64,000 nt of DNA from Armatimonadota bacterium (lineage in GTDB: Bacteria > Armatimonadota > DTGP01 > JAKQQT01): contig DASXVS010000026.1 in assembly GCA_036504095.1 (NCBI GenBank), positions 1-64,000 on the forward strand, in the 5' to 3' direction. Below are positions 53,938-63,120 of the stretch, one piece after another (position 1 is the stretch's first letter; every line of letters begins with the position of its first letter). The notes beneath the pieces are model-generated. The model was not told where the DNA came from, made no database searches, and saw only the letters and a list, made by a program, of their open reading frames with translations. The position numbers and the translations under genes were made by a program.

Positions 53938-56900
53938 ATGAAACTGAGGAGTATTCGTTCATCACTGATGAGGCCGGTCGCACTTGTCCTGCTCGTCGCC
54001 GCGTTCGGAGCGGCGGCATCTGTATCGTCCGCGGCCATTCTGCGGGTGAATCCCGCGGCCACTGTCACACCCGCGACCGGTGCCACGTGGGACGCCGCGT
54101 ACAAAACTATCGGACCCGCCGCGGCGGCCGCAGCAGCGAACGATGAAATCTGGGTAGCCGCCGGCACATACAACGAACACATCACGTTGAACAGCGGCGT
54201 CGCCCTTTACGGTGGATTTGCGGCCACTGAAACCCTACGCACTCAGCGCGCGCCCGCCGTCAACGTGACCGTCATAGATGGCACGAATAATGGAGACTGC
54301 GTCGTCATCGTCAACGGCGCGGTCGCCGCCACAATCATCGACGGTTTCACGATCCAGCACGGCAACAATGGCGTCAACGCAAATGCCGGAGCGGCGACCA
54401 TTTCCTCCAACACCATTCAACTCAACAATACCGACATTACGTTCAACGGCGGCTCCCCCGTTCTTAACGGAAACAAGATTCTGACGAGCGCCGGACACGG
54501 CATCAACTTCTCCGGAGGATCCCCGGTTATCACCGCCAACACAATCCAGGGCAACCGCAACAGCGGCGTATTGGGGACCGGCGGCAGCGCCACCGTGAAC
54601 AACAATACGGTTGCGGACAACCGCGACTATGGAATTCGCTGCGACGGTACTCCATTGTCCATCAGTGGCAACGCCATCTCCGGCAGCGGTTCCGGGGCGG
54701 CAGCCGGGATCGCCGCGGTATACTGCGTGCTCAGCGCCGGCGCCGTACCCGCCATCAATGGCAACACCATCACCAACAACAACGGCAGCGGCATTTCGGT
54801 GACCTCCGGCAGCGCAACCATCGCAAACAACATCATCAAAGGCTGCACAGGCACGCAGGGCGGGGCGGTCTTCTGCTCCGGCGGCACGCACGTTATCAAG
54901 GATAACGTGATGGCGATCAACTCCTCGTTCAACGAAGGCGGCGCTATCTACAGCAAGAGCGCCACAGTGAACGTGCTCAATAATACCGTCGTCGCAAACT
55001 CGGCGGGCGGCAATGGCGGCGCGCTCTTCGTGGACGGCGGTGTCGTAACCGCCGTGAACAACATTTTCGGCTACAACGCGCCGGGCATCTGCCGCATCAA
55101 CGGTACCCTGGTACTCCGCAAGAACGACGTATACGGCAACCTGGTCTACGCGTATTCCGGGGTCAGCGCGGGCGCCGGGGACATCAGCACCGATCCCCAG
55201 CTCGCCGGCCCGGTCTCCCGTGACCTCCACATACAGCCGTCCTCGCCCTGCAAGGATGCGGGCGACAATACCGTTGTCGCCCCCGGCGACACGGACATGG
55301 ACACCCAGGCCCGCATCCAGAACGGAATAGTCGACATCGGAGCCGACGAATCCGATGGAACGGTGTACACGATTCCCACCCCGGTCATCTATGTGGAGCC
55401 GGCGGCGGACGGCGGCGATGACACAAACAGCGGCGCGTCCTGGGCGCTGGCCAAGGCGACCGTCCAGGCGGGAATCAATGCGGCGGCCGGCGGCGGCGAA
55501 GTGTGGGTCAAGACCGGCCAGTACGTCGAGCAATTGACGCTGAAGAACGGCGTCTCGATGTACGGCGGGTTCAAGGGCATTGAAACCGATAAGAGCCAGC
55601 GGGACGGCAAGTTCATAACCGTCCTCGACGGAGGGAACAGCAATGCCGTCCTCACGATACCCGTCGGCGTGGGCTCGCCGGAAACCATCGACGGCTTCAC
55701 CATCACCAACGGCAAGTCGTACGGAATCAACGCCACCCTTGCCGGCCTGGCCGTGACGAACAACGTGTTTTTCGCGAACGGATCCGGCATCACGGCGGCG
55801 AACAGCGGTCTGTTCCTGGACCGCAACACGATCCGGGACAACTCCGGCCCTGGCGTGAAGGCCACGTCGTGCACCGTTACCGCGACGAACAACACGATCA
55901 AGACCAATAGTGGCGGCTCCGGCGGGTACGCATTCCTGTGCTATACGGGAACGAATCTGACGGCCGCAAACAATTCGATGCAGGGCAACCAGTACGATGC
56001 GGCGAACGGCGACTCCGGAACGCTGAACCTCAGCGGCAACCAGATTGTCGGCAACGGCCGTGGAGTCGCCTGGACAGGCTTTGCCACCATCGCGAACAAT
56101 ACGTTAACCTCAAACGGCAGTTATGCGATCGGCGTCACCGGTACGCTTGTCTCCACAAATAACACGGTAACCGGAAACTCAGGCGGTATTTCCTGTAACG
56201 GGTCGATCACGGCCACGGGCAATACGGTTACGGGTTCAGGCTCTGCGTATAACGTCGGGGCCATTGACTCATATGGGAACGCCGTCATCACAGGCAACAC
56301 CGTAGACGGTAACGGCACCATCGGAGTCGTGTGGGTCGCCAAGGACGCCTCGTCCACCGGCGTCATCACGGGAAATACCATCACGCACAACACCGGTGGC
56401 CCGCGGAGTGGAAACGGCGGCGGCATGTACATCTCCGGCAACGCGCCCAACGTTCAGAACAACGTCATCGCCCGCAACAGCGCCAATAACGGCGGAGGTA
56501 TCTTCCTCGATAACACCAGCGCTACGATCGCCAACAACCTGATCTACGCCAACGGAACGCCGTACGGCGGCGGGGGCATGTATGTCAGCCAGGGTCAGCC
56601 GTCAATCGTCAACAACACGATCTCCGGAAACTCGTGCTCGGCGAACGGTGGCGGTGTCGTGTTCGACAACACGAAACCGCTCGTGGCCAACAACATCGTG
56701 GCATACAACACATCCGGCATCTTCCGAACCGCCAACAGCACTTTGAACCTGAGCCACAACGACGTTTGGGGCAACTCGGGCGCCGACTATCAGGGATTTC
56801 CCGTCGCCCCAACCGGAACCAACGGCAACCTGAGCGTGGACCCGATCCTGAGCGGTCCGCCGTCCCGCGATCTGCACATTGAGCCAGCCTCGACGCTCCG

Positions 56901-59900
56901 GAATGCCGGGGACGCGACAGTGGTGCAGGTGTCCTGGGTCGATATGGACGGCCAGCCTCGCACGACGGCCGGCAAAGTCGATATCGGCGCAGACCAGTCG
57001 GACAACGTGTCGCACGCAGTTACGCCGACGGTCGTTCGCGTCAACCTTCTCACCGGCAACGATGCCAACGACGGCACCGACTGGACGAAGGCGAAGGCTA
57101 CCGTACAGGGCGGCATCGCCGCGGTGGCCGGTGGCGGGGAGGTCTGGGTGGCGCAGGGCACCTACCACGAGCGCATCACCCTGCTCTCAGGCGTTGCCGT
57201 ATATGGCGGCTTCGTCGGCAATGAAACCAACCGGGCTCAGCGCGACTTCGTCGCGAACCTCACAGTCCTCGACGCTGACCGAGCGGGCGACGTCGTCACG
57301 GTGCCTTCCAGCCAGGGCGCAACGCAAACCATCGATGGCTTCCGCATCGGCAACATCACAAACGGCAGTACCTTCACGGGCGTTGTCGTTTATGATTCGG
57401 CGATTGTCCTCAATAACGATGAGATTACCCTCAACCAGAGAGGAATCTACGGGTCCGGCGCGGTGATCACGCTCACGAACAGCACCGTCACAAACAACCA
57501 GATCCACGGAATGCAATGTGACACAAACTCCTCTGTTACCATCGACCACACCGCCATCCTGGGTAATGGCCAGTGGGCCATCGACTCGGATTCCGGGACG
57601 GTCAACGCCAACGCGTACACGCAGATGAGTAATGGTTACGGATTCTATTGGAACAGCGGATCCATCACCGTGACGAACAGCACCTTCGATTCGAACGGAA
57701 TCGGCCTGTATGCGAACGGAACGGTGCGCCTGCTGGGCAATCTCTTCCAGAACAACGGCAGGGCGGCGGGCTACAACGTTGTGACCGCAAATGGTTTCGT
57801 CACGATAGATCACAACACCATCATCAACAACGGCAGCACCGGCCTTTCGGTCAGTGCATCCCAGCCGGTTCTGAGCGGTTACACGGCCACCATCACGAAC
57901 AATCAGGTCTCCGGGAATTTCGTCAACAACTCCGTCGGAGGAGTCTACTGTGGTATCTCGGGAACGGCCACCGCACTGATCCAATCAAACCAGATCACCG
58001 GAAACAGCAACACGTACTCAAATGGCTCCGGCGGCGGGCTCTACCTGGATGGGTCACCGGAAGTTCAGGACAATCTCATCGCGGACAACAGCGCGGGCTA
58101 CGGCGGCGGAATCTTCGTTAACAAGGGATCGCCCCTCATCGCCAATAACGCGGTGTCCAGCAACGTTGTATCCGCCAACGGCGGCGGCATCTACCTCTAC
58201 CAGGGTGTTCCTACCCTCATCAACAACACGGTCGCTTCCAACAGCGGAGGCACAAGCGGCAACGGTGGCGGAATCTATGCGGATAGCACGACGGCTACCA
58301 TCGCGAACACCATCATCGCGTTCAACACCTCCGGCGGGCTGTTCAAGTCTACAAACAGCGCCATCAACCTCAGCCACAATGATGTGTACGGCAGCCTGCC
58401 TTACGACTATGGCAACTACGCCACTCCACCGACAGGCTCCAACGGCAACATCGCAATCGATCCGCAGCTCGTGCAGCCGACGGCGAGAAACCTTCACATT
58501 CAAGAGACTTCGCCCTGCCGAGACGCCGGTGACAACACCGTCCTGGTTGCCGGGTGGGTGGATATCGACGGACAACCGCGCGTTCAACCCGTTGGCGGGA
58601 TTGTAGACATCGGGTGTGACGAATCGGACGGCACGCACTACGTCGTCGTTCCAATCATCATCCGGGTCAATGGCCTGACGGGCAACGATACGAACGACGG
58701 TTCCACGTGGGCGCTGGCGAAGCGCACTATTCAGGCCGGCATCAACGCCGCCGGCGGCGGGGGCGAGATCTGGGTGGCGGGGAACCGTACTATCCCGGTG
58801 ACGGCATACACGGAACGCATCACGGTGAGAAGCGGCGTGGCTCTCTACGGCGGCTTCCTCGGTAATGAGACCGCCCGCCCGCAGCGCGACCCGGTGAACA
58901 ACCCCACTGTCATCGATGGACAGAGCGGCGGCAACGTGGTCACGGTCCCCTCCAGCGCCGGCGCAACGGAAATCGTGGACGGTTTCACGATCGGCAATAA
59001 GACCAGTGGCAGCCAGTATGTCGGCATCGCCTGCGCGAACGCGGCGCTCACGCTGAACAACGATGTCCTTACTCTCAACACACACGGGCTGTACGGCGAC
59101 GGCGCCGTTCTGGTCGTGACCAATTCCACACTCAAGAACAATTCCCAGCAGGGCATCTACTGCGTCAACAACTGCTCGCTCACGCTCTCCGACTCGCTGC
59201 TCAGCGGGAACGGTGGGCACGGGATTTACTCCACAACCGGCACGCTGAACGCCGACAGGGTCGTGTCCCAGGACAATACATACAGCGGCATCCAGTGGGA
59301 AAACGGCGTTTCAAACGTTGCTGACAGTACCATTCAGCGCGACGGCTACGGCCTGTACCTAAGCGGCACAACGATCGTCGTTCACAATACGGTCCAGAAC
59401 AACGTGGGACGGTCAAGCGTGCCTGGGGTCTACGTCAACGGGTTCGCCACCGTGGACAACAACCGCATCCTGAACAACGGAGGGGGCGGCCTGCAGGCGA
59501 CGGGCGGGCAGCCCGTTCTCACCGGCTACACGATCAACATCACCAACAACACCGTCACCGGAAACAACCAGAACAACGGCACCGCCGGAGTGTTCTGCGA
59601 GCTGGACAACACCGCCACAGGCCTGATTCAGAGCAACACGATCAGGAACAACTACAACACGTATTCGCAGGGGTCCGGCGGAGGCGTGTTCCTTCGGTAC
59701 GGCGCGCCTGTCGTGCTCAATAACAATATCTCGAACAACAGCGCGGGATATGGTGGAGGCGTATTCTTCGACCGGACGAACGCGCTCTTCGCGAACAACA
59801 TCGTTTCGGCCAACGGCGTCTCATACAGCGGCGGCGCATTCTACTGCAGCCAGGGTGCTCCGGTTATCGTCAACAACACGGTCACGGCGAACAGTGCCAG

Positions 59901-62388
59901 CCTCGACGGCGGCGCACTCTACTGCGACAACTCCACCGTCACGCTCAAGAACACCATCATGGCGTTCAACTCGCCCGGCATCTACAAGAACACCGCCGGC
60001 GTATTGACGATGGGGAATAATGACGTGTTCGGCAACGCGGACTACGATGCGAGCGGATTCGTGCTCACCGGCAGCATTAACCAGAATCCGATGCTCGCCG
60101 GCCCTCCGGCCCGCGATTTCCACATCCAGGCCAACTCCCCGTGCCGCAACGCTGGTGACATAGCCGCTGTGCAGACCGGATGGAAGGACCTGGACGGTCA
60201 AGCGCGTGTCCAGGGAACAACCGTAGACATCGGCGTGGACGAATCATACGGTGAGAACTACTCCACTGTGCCGGTAATCATCAGGGTCAAACCGTCCGGC
60301 AGTGATGCAAACGATGGGCTGTCCTGGGCAACGGCCAAGCAGACCATACAGGGAGGGGTTGAAGCTGCCGCCGGCGGCGGCGAAGTGTGGGTTGCGGGTG
60401 GTACGTACAACGAACTGGTTAACGTAAAAACCGCCGTGTCGTTGTACGGCGGGTTCGGCGGAACGGAAACTAACCGCACTCAGCGCAGCATTACATTCTT
60501 CTCGACGATCATCGATGGCGGCTCGGCCGGAAACGTGGTCACGGTTTCACTGGGAGCCGGCGCCACGGAAACCGTGGACGGTTTCACGATTCAAAAATCC
60601 GGCACCGGCGCCTCCGGGGTGGTCTGCTCCAACGCGGCCGTTGTTCTCGCCAACGACACGATCCAGCTCTGTGGATACGGTATGAGCGCGAGCGGATCGG
60701 TCGTTCAGGTGACCAATTCGTCGTTCAGCAACAACAACAATGGCGGCGGCGGCAATGGACGTGGCATAAGTTGCTCCTCCAACTGCTCGCTCTCGCTGAC
60801 AAACGTGACGGTCAATAACAACCAGCAGGAGGCGATCTTTTCGGATAGCGGAATACTCACGGCCTCCAATCTCACCGCCAACTCGAACTACTACGGAGCC
60901 GTCAACTGGACCGGTTCAGCCACGATCAACGGAGGGACGTTCATCGGAAATGGCTACGGAGTCTATTCCAACGGAACCCTGATGCTGACGAACTCCGTCA
61001 TCTCCAATTCCGTGAATCGGGGCGGAAACTACGGTGTGAATGCGATCGGATTCGTGACGATCGACCATACACGAGTGCTCAACAACTCCGGCACCGGCAT
61101 CAGCGTATCAGGCGACCATCCGGTACTCACCGGCTACACGGTAAACGTGACGAACTGCACCGTCACCGGCAACTACCTGTACAACGGGACGGCGGGCGTG
61201 TACTGCAACGTAACAGGCACCGCTACCTCGCTCATCCAGGGCAACCTGATCTCGGGCAACAGCAACACATACGGCCCGGGCACCGGAGGGGCGCTCTACC
61301 TGGACGGGGCCGCCCAGCAAATGGTGCTGAACAACGCCATCGTGGGCAACACGTCAGGGAACGGCGCCGGGTTGTATTCCAATCAATCGAACTTCACCGC
61401 CGCCAGCAACCTGATAGCCAACAACTCCGTCACCCAGAACGGATCGGGGATCGGCGCCGGCGTCTACCTGAACAGGGGCACGGCTTACCTCATCAACAAC
61501 ACGATTGCCTCCAATGTCACGGCAGCGGGCGGTGATGCGGGCGGCATCTATGCGTACGAGTGTACCGCCACCCTCGCGAACAACATCGTCGCCTACAACC
61601 AGATCGGCGGAATCAGCAAGACCGCCGGTTCGGTGTTGACGCTCCGCTACAACGATGTGTTCAGCAACACAACCTACGCCTACAAGGGGCTTCCCGACCC
61701 GTTGGGCACCAACATCAAAGTGGATCCCCAGTTATTCAACGTGCCGGCAGGCAACTACCACCTCAAGTCCACTTCTCCGTGCATCGACGCCGGAGACAAC
61801 GGGTCCATCCAGCCGGGCTGGGTGGACATTGACGGCAACCCGCGGCTCGGCGGAAGTGTTGTAGACATCGGCGCCGACGAATACACGGTTGGCTCCGCGA
61901 TCACACTCAACGTCAGCACCCAGCCTGCCGGCGCTCGAGCCGGCGCGCTGTTCGTCACACAGCCGATCATCAAGGCCACCGACGCTATCCTCACGACAGA
62001 CCCGACCTTCAACGGGCCGGTTACCGTTTCCATCAAGTCTGGAACCGGCGCGAGCGGTGCAACCCTGCTCGGGACGACCACCGTGATGGCCGTGAACGGC
62101 GTGGCCGTGTTCACCGACCTCGCCATCGACAAGATCGGGACAGGGTACGTCCTGACGTTCTCCAACCCGGTAATGGGAAGCGTGGACAGCAGCGCGTTTG
62201 ACGTGCTGGTGGCAGGCTTCAACGCGGGCGACGTGGCGAAGGCTCTCCGGATTGCCGGAGGCTTGATCAACGCCAGCTCGGCCGATGCGGCGCGCCTCAA
62301 TATCGAGGGCGCCAACCCCGGCAAGATCGATCTACTGGATGCGGTGCGCCTCGCGCGCAAGGTAGCGAACAAGGATCCGAACCCGTAG
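53938..62388 (+). CDS. giant secreted beta-helix repeat protein with degenerate dockerin
   Basis: A 2816-residue exported protein. After a signal peptide (M-K-L-R-S-I-R... V-S-S-A-A), five units of about 450-550 residues follow, starting at residues ~33, 481, 1029, 1571 and 2111. Each opens with a conserved leader (N-D-x-N-D-G-x-x-W, A-K-x-T-I-Q-x-G, G-G-E-V/I-W-V-A, Y-G-G-F). It then runs into a right-handed parallel beta-helix rich in N-N-x-I-x-x-N rungs, and closes with a D-I-G-A/V-D-E segment. Leader plus helix matches the pectate-lyase-like/NosD type of surface proteins. A beta-sandwich (T-F/V-F-T-D-L-A-I-D) and a degenerate dockerin (A-L-R-I-A-G-G-L ... A-V-R-L-A-R-K-V, ending P-N-P) finish the protein. 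CAGGAG lies ~11 bases before ATG 53938. No catalytic residues identified; polysaccharide binding or adhesion is plausible. Confidence 0.88.
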   Translation: MKLRSIRSSLMRPVALVLLVAAFGAAASVSSAAILRVNPAATVTPATGATWDAAYKTIGPAAAAAAANDEIWVAAGTYNEHITLNSGVALYGGFAATETLRTQRAPAVNVTVIDGTNNGDCVVIVNGAVAATIIDGFTIQHGNNGVNANAGAATISSNTIQLNNTDITFNGGSPVLNGNKILTSAGHGINFSGGSPVITANTIQGNRNSGVLGTGGSATVNNNTVADNRDYGIRCDGTPLSISGNAISGSGSGAAAGIAAVYCVLSAGAVPAINGNTITNNNGSGISVTSGSATIANNIIKGCTGTQGGAVFCSGGTHVIKDNVMAINSSFNEGGAIYSKSATVNVLNNTVVANSAGGNGGALFVDGGVVTAVNNIFGYNAPGICRINGTLVLRKNDVYGNLVYAYSGVSAGAGDISTDPQLAGPVSRDLHIQPSSPCKDAGDNTVVAPGDTDMDTQARIQNGIVDIGADESDGTVYTIPTPVIYVEPAADGGDDTNSGASWALAKATVQAGINAAAGGGEVWVKTGQYVEQLTLKNGVSMYGGFKGIETDKSQRDGKFITVLDGGNSNAVLTIPVGVGSPETIDGFTITNGKSYGINATLAGLAVTNNVFFANGSGITAANSGLFLDRNTIRDNSGPGVKATSCTVTATNNTIKTNSGGSGGYAFLCYTGTNLTAANNSMQGNQYDAANGDSGTLNLSGNQIVGNGRGVAWTGFATIANNTLTSNGSYAIGVTGTLVSTNNTVTGNSGGISCNGSITATGNTVTGSGSAYNVGAIDSYGNAVITGNTVDGNGTIGVVWVAKDASSTGVITGNTITHNTGGPRSGNGGGMYISGNAPNVQNNVIARNSANNGGGIFLDNTSATIANNLIYANGTPYGGGGMYVSQGQPSIVNNTISGNSCSANGGGVVFDNTKPLVANNIVAYNTSGIFRTANSTLNLSHNDVWGNSGADYQGFPVAPTGTNGNLSVDPILSGPPSRDLHIEPASTLRNAGDATVVQVSWVDMDGQPRTTAGKVDIGADQSDNVSHAVTPTVVRVNLLTGNDANDGTDWTKAKATVQGGIAAVAGGGEVWVAQGTYHERITLLSGVAVYGGFVGNETNRAQRDFVANLTVLDADRAGDVVTVPSSQGATQTIDGFRIGNITNGSTFTGVVVYDSAIVLNNDEITLNQRGIYGSGAVITLTNSTVTNNQIHGMQCDTNSSVTIDHTAILGNGQWAIDSDSGTVNANAYTQMSNGYGFYWNSGSITVTNSTFDSNGIGLYANGTVRLLGNLFQNNGRAAGYNVVTANGFVTIDHNTIINNGSTGLSVSASQPVLSGYTATITNNQVSGNFVNNSVGGVYCGISGTATALIQSNQITGNSNTYSNGSGGGLYLDGSPEVQDNLIADNSAGYGGGIFVNKGSPLIANNAVSSNVVSANGGGIYLYQGVPTLINNTVASNSGGTSGNGGGIYADSTTATIANTIIAFNTSGGLFKSTNSAINLSHNDVYGSLPYDYGNYATPPTGSNGNIAIDPQLVQPTARNLHIQETSPCRDAGDNTVLVAGWVDIDGQPRVQPVGGIVDIGCDESDGTHYVVVPIIIRVNGLTGNDTNDGSTWALAKRTIQAGINAAGGGGEIWVAGNRTIPVTAYTERITVRSGVALYGGFLGNETARPQRDPVNNPTVIDGQSGGNVVTVPSSAGATEIVDGFTIGNKTSGSQYVGIACANAALTLNNDVLTLNTHGLYGDGAVLVVTNSTLKNNSQQGIYCVNNCSLTLSDSLLSGNGGHGIYSTTGTLNADRVVSQDNTYSGIQWENGVSNVADSTIQRDGYGLYLSGTTIVVHNTVQNNVGRSSVPGVYVNGFATVDNNRILNNGGGGLQATGGQPVLTGYTINITNNTVTGNNQNNGTAGVFCELDNTATGLIQSNTIRNNYNTYSQGSGGGVFLRYGAPVVLNNNISNNSAGYGGGVFFDRTNALFANNIVSANGVSYSGGAFYCSQGAPVIVNNTVTANSASLDGGALYCDNSTVTLKNTIMAFNSPGIYKNTAGVLTMGNNDVFGNADYDASGFVLTGSINQNPMLAGPPARDFHIQANSPCRNAGDIAAVQTGWKDLDGQARVQGTTVDIGVDESYGENYSTVPVIIRVKPSGSDANDGLSWATAKQTIQGGVEAAAGGGEVWVAGGTYNELVNVKTAVSLYGGFGGTETNRTQRSITFFSTIIDGGSAGNVVTVSLGAGATETVDGFTIQKSGTGASGVVCSNAAVVLANDTIQLCGYGMSASGSVVQVTNSSFSNNNNGGGGNGRGISCSSNCSLSLTNVTVNNNQQEAIFSDSGILTASNLTANSNYYGAVNWTGSATINGGTFIGNGYGVYSNGTLMLTNSVISNSVNRGGNYGVNAIGFVTIDHTRVLNNSGTGISVSGDHPVLTGYTVNVTNCTVTGNYLYNGTAGVYCNVTGTATSLIQGNLISGNSNTYGPGTGGALYLDGAAQQMVLNNAIVGNTSGNGAGLYSNQSNFTAASNLIANNSVTQNGSGIGAGVYLNRGTAYLINNTIASNVTAAGGDAGGIYAYECTATLANNIVAYNQIGGISKTAGSVLTLRYNDVFSNTTYAYKGLPDPLGTNIKVDPQLFNVPAGNYHLKSTSPCIDAGDNGSIQPGWVDIDGNPRLGGSVVDIGADEYTVGSAITLNVSTQPAGARAGALFVTQPIIKATDAILTTDPTFNGPVTVSIKSGTGASGATLLGTTTVMAVNGVAVFTDLAIDKIGTGYVLTFSNPVMGSVDSSAFDVLVAGFNAGDVAKALRIAGGLINASSADAARLNIEGANPGKIDLLDAVRLARKVANKDPNP
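54034..61890 (+). repeat. five tandem coding repeats of about 1.3-1.65 kb
   Basis: Units begin at 54034, 55378, 57022, 58648 and 60268. The last four are near-equal in length (about 1644, 1626, 1620, 1617 bases); the first is about 1344. They are diverged in sequence but keep the leader and closing motifs in register. Within units, shorter rungs of about 60-75 bases recur. All five stay in frame, so expansion occurred by whole-unit duplication. Confidence 0.85.
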
Positions 62389-62402
62389 ACCGGACCAAGG
62401 CT

Positions 62403-62440
62403 GCGGGAGGCAGGTGGCGTACGCGCCACCTGCCTCCCGC
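62403..62440. terminator. terminator after the giant gene
   Basis: GCGGGAGGCAGGTGGCG (62403-62419) pairs perfectly with CGCCACCTGCCTCCCGC (62424-62440), followed by GCTTTTT. It also ends leftward transcription from the gene stopping at 62467. Confidence 0.88.
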
Positions 62441-62466
62441 GCTTTTTGGTGTCACACTTCCCGCGA

Positions 62467-63120
62467 CTAACGGACGTTTCGTACCCTTGACAACGCCCGT
62501 GTGAGAAGGGCTAACGGTATCAGCGCGATAACCCCCGCAGCCGGAATTGCCAGCAGAAGACGCACATCCCATATCCAGACGAGCACCGTCTGATCGCGCA
62601 GCACCGGTGACCACCAGACAACCGCGCCCGCGCCAATGCATGCCCCGGCGACGGTCGCGATCACCGCGGCGAAGCCCCACCGGAACCCCAGAACGCATCC
62701 GAGCGCGACGAGAGCGAAAACCACAATAACGCCGTAGAGCGCCGCCGAAATGGTGCCGACAACATCATGGTTGGATCCAAGCATCCAGCCCACTGCGCCG
62801 GCCCCGAGCATCACGAGCGCTACCTGGCCCATCCATTTCCAGACCTGGCGCATATGCGGCTGCTCGCGCCCTACCGGCGCAAACGCAGCGATCCAGCGCA
62901 CGGCATAAGACAGGACTCTGGTGATCCGGACGCTCCGCTCCAGGATGTATGGCGGCTTGTCCGCGCCGCCGGCGAGCAAACTGACGGTCGTGCCGAACAG
63001 GTAGTTGACGTTGTTCGAGAAGGCTGGCTCATCGGCGTCCAGAATCGTCTCTTTGCCGAAACCGATCAATGAGGCGTTCGCCTGCTGAATTGCTTTCATC
63101 TCGGGGGTCACCGGTCTCAT
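62467..63120 (-). CDS. hypothetical membrane protein coupled to the DUF3376 gene
   Basis: A 217-residue protein with a soluble N-terminal ~90 residues and about four membrane helices (V-A-L-V-M-L-G-A-G-A-V-G-W-M-L; A-L-Y-G-V-I-V-V-F-A-L-V-A-L; W-G-F-A-A-V-I-A-T-V-A-G-A; L-L-L-A-I-P-A-A-G-V-I-A-L-I). No family recognised. AAGGAGG lies six bases before the ATG at 63120, which overlaps the stop of the upstream gene (ATGA). The pairing suggests it works with, or anchors, the DUF3376/patatin-type protein at the membrane. The longer frame to 63243 lies inside that gene and is rejected. Confidence 0.8.
   Translation of the reverse strand: MRPVTPEMKAIQQANASLIGFGKETILDADEPAFSNNVNYLFGTTVSLLAGGADKPPYILERSVRITRVLSYAVRWIAAFAPVGREQPHMRQVWKWMGQVALVMLGAGAVGWMLGSNHDVVGTISAALYGVIVVFALVALGCVLGFRWGFAAVIATVAGACIGAGAVVWWSPVLRDQTVLVWIWDVRLLLAIPAAGVIALIPLALLTRALSRVRNVR

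Noticed and set aside
54034-61890. short regular repeats resembling a CRISPR array
   Set aside because: The repeats are coding rungs of the beta-helix in one open frame, diverged and without spacer structure; no cas genes are near.
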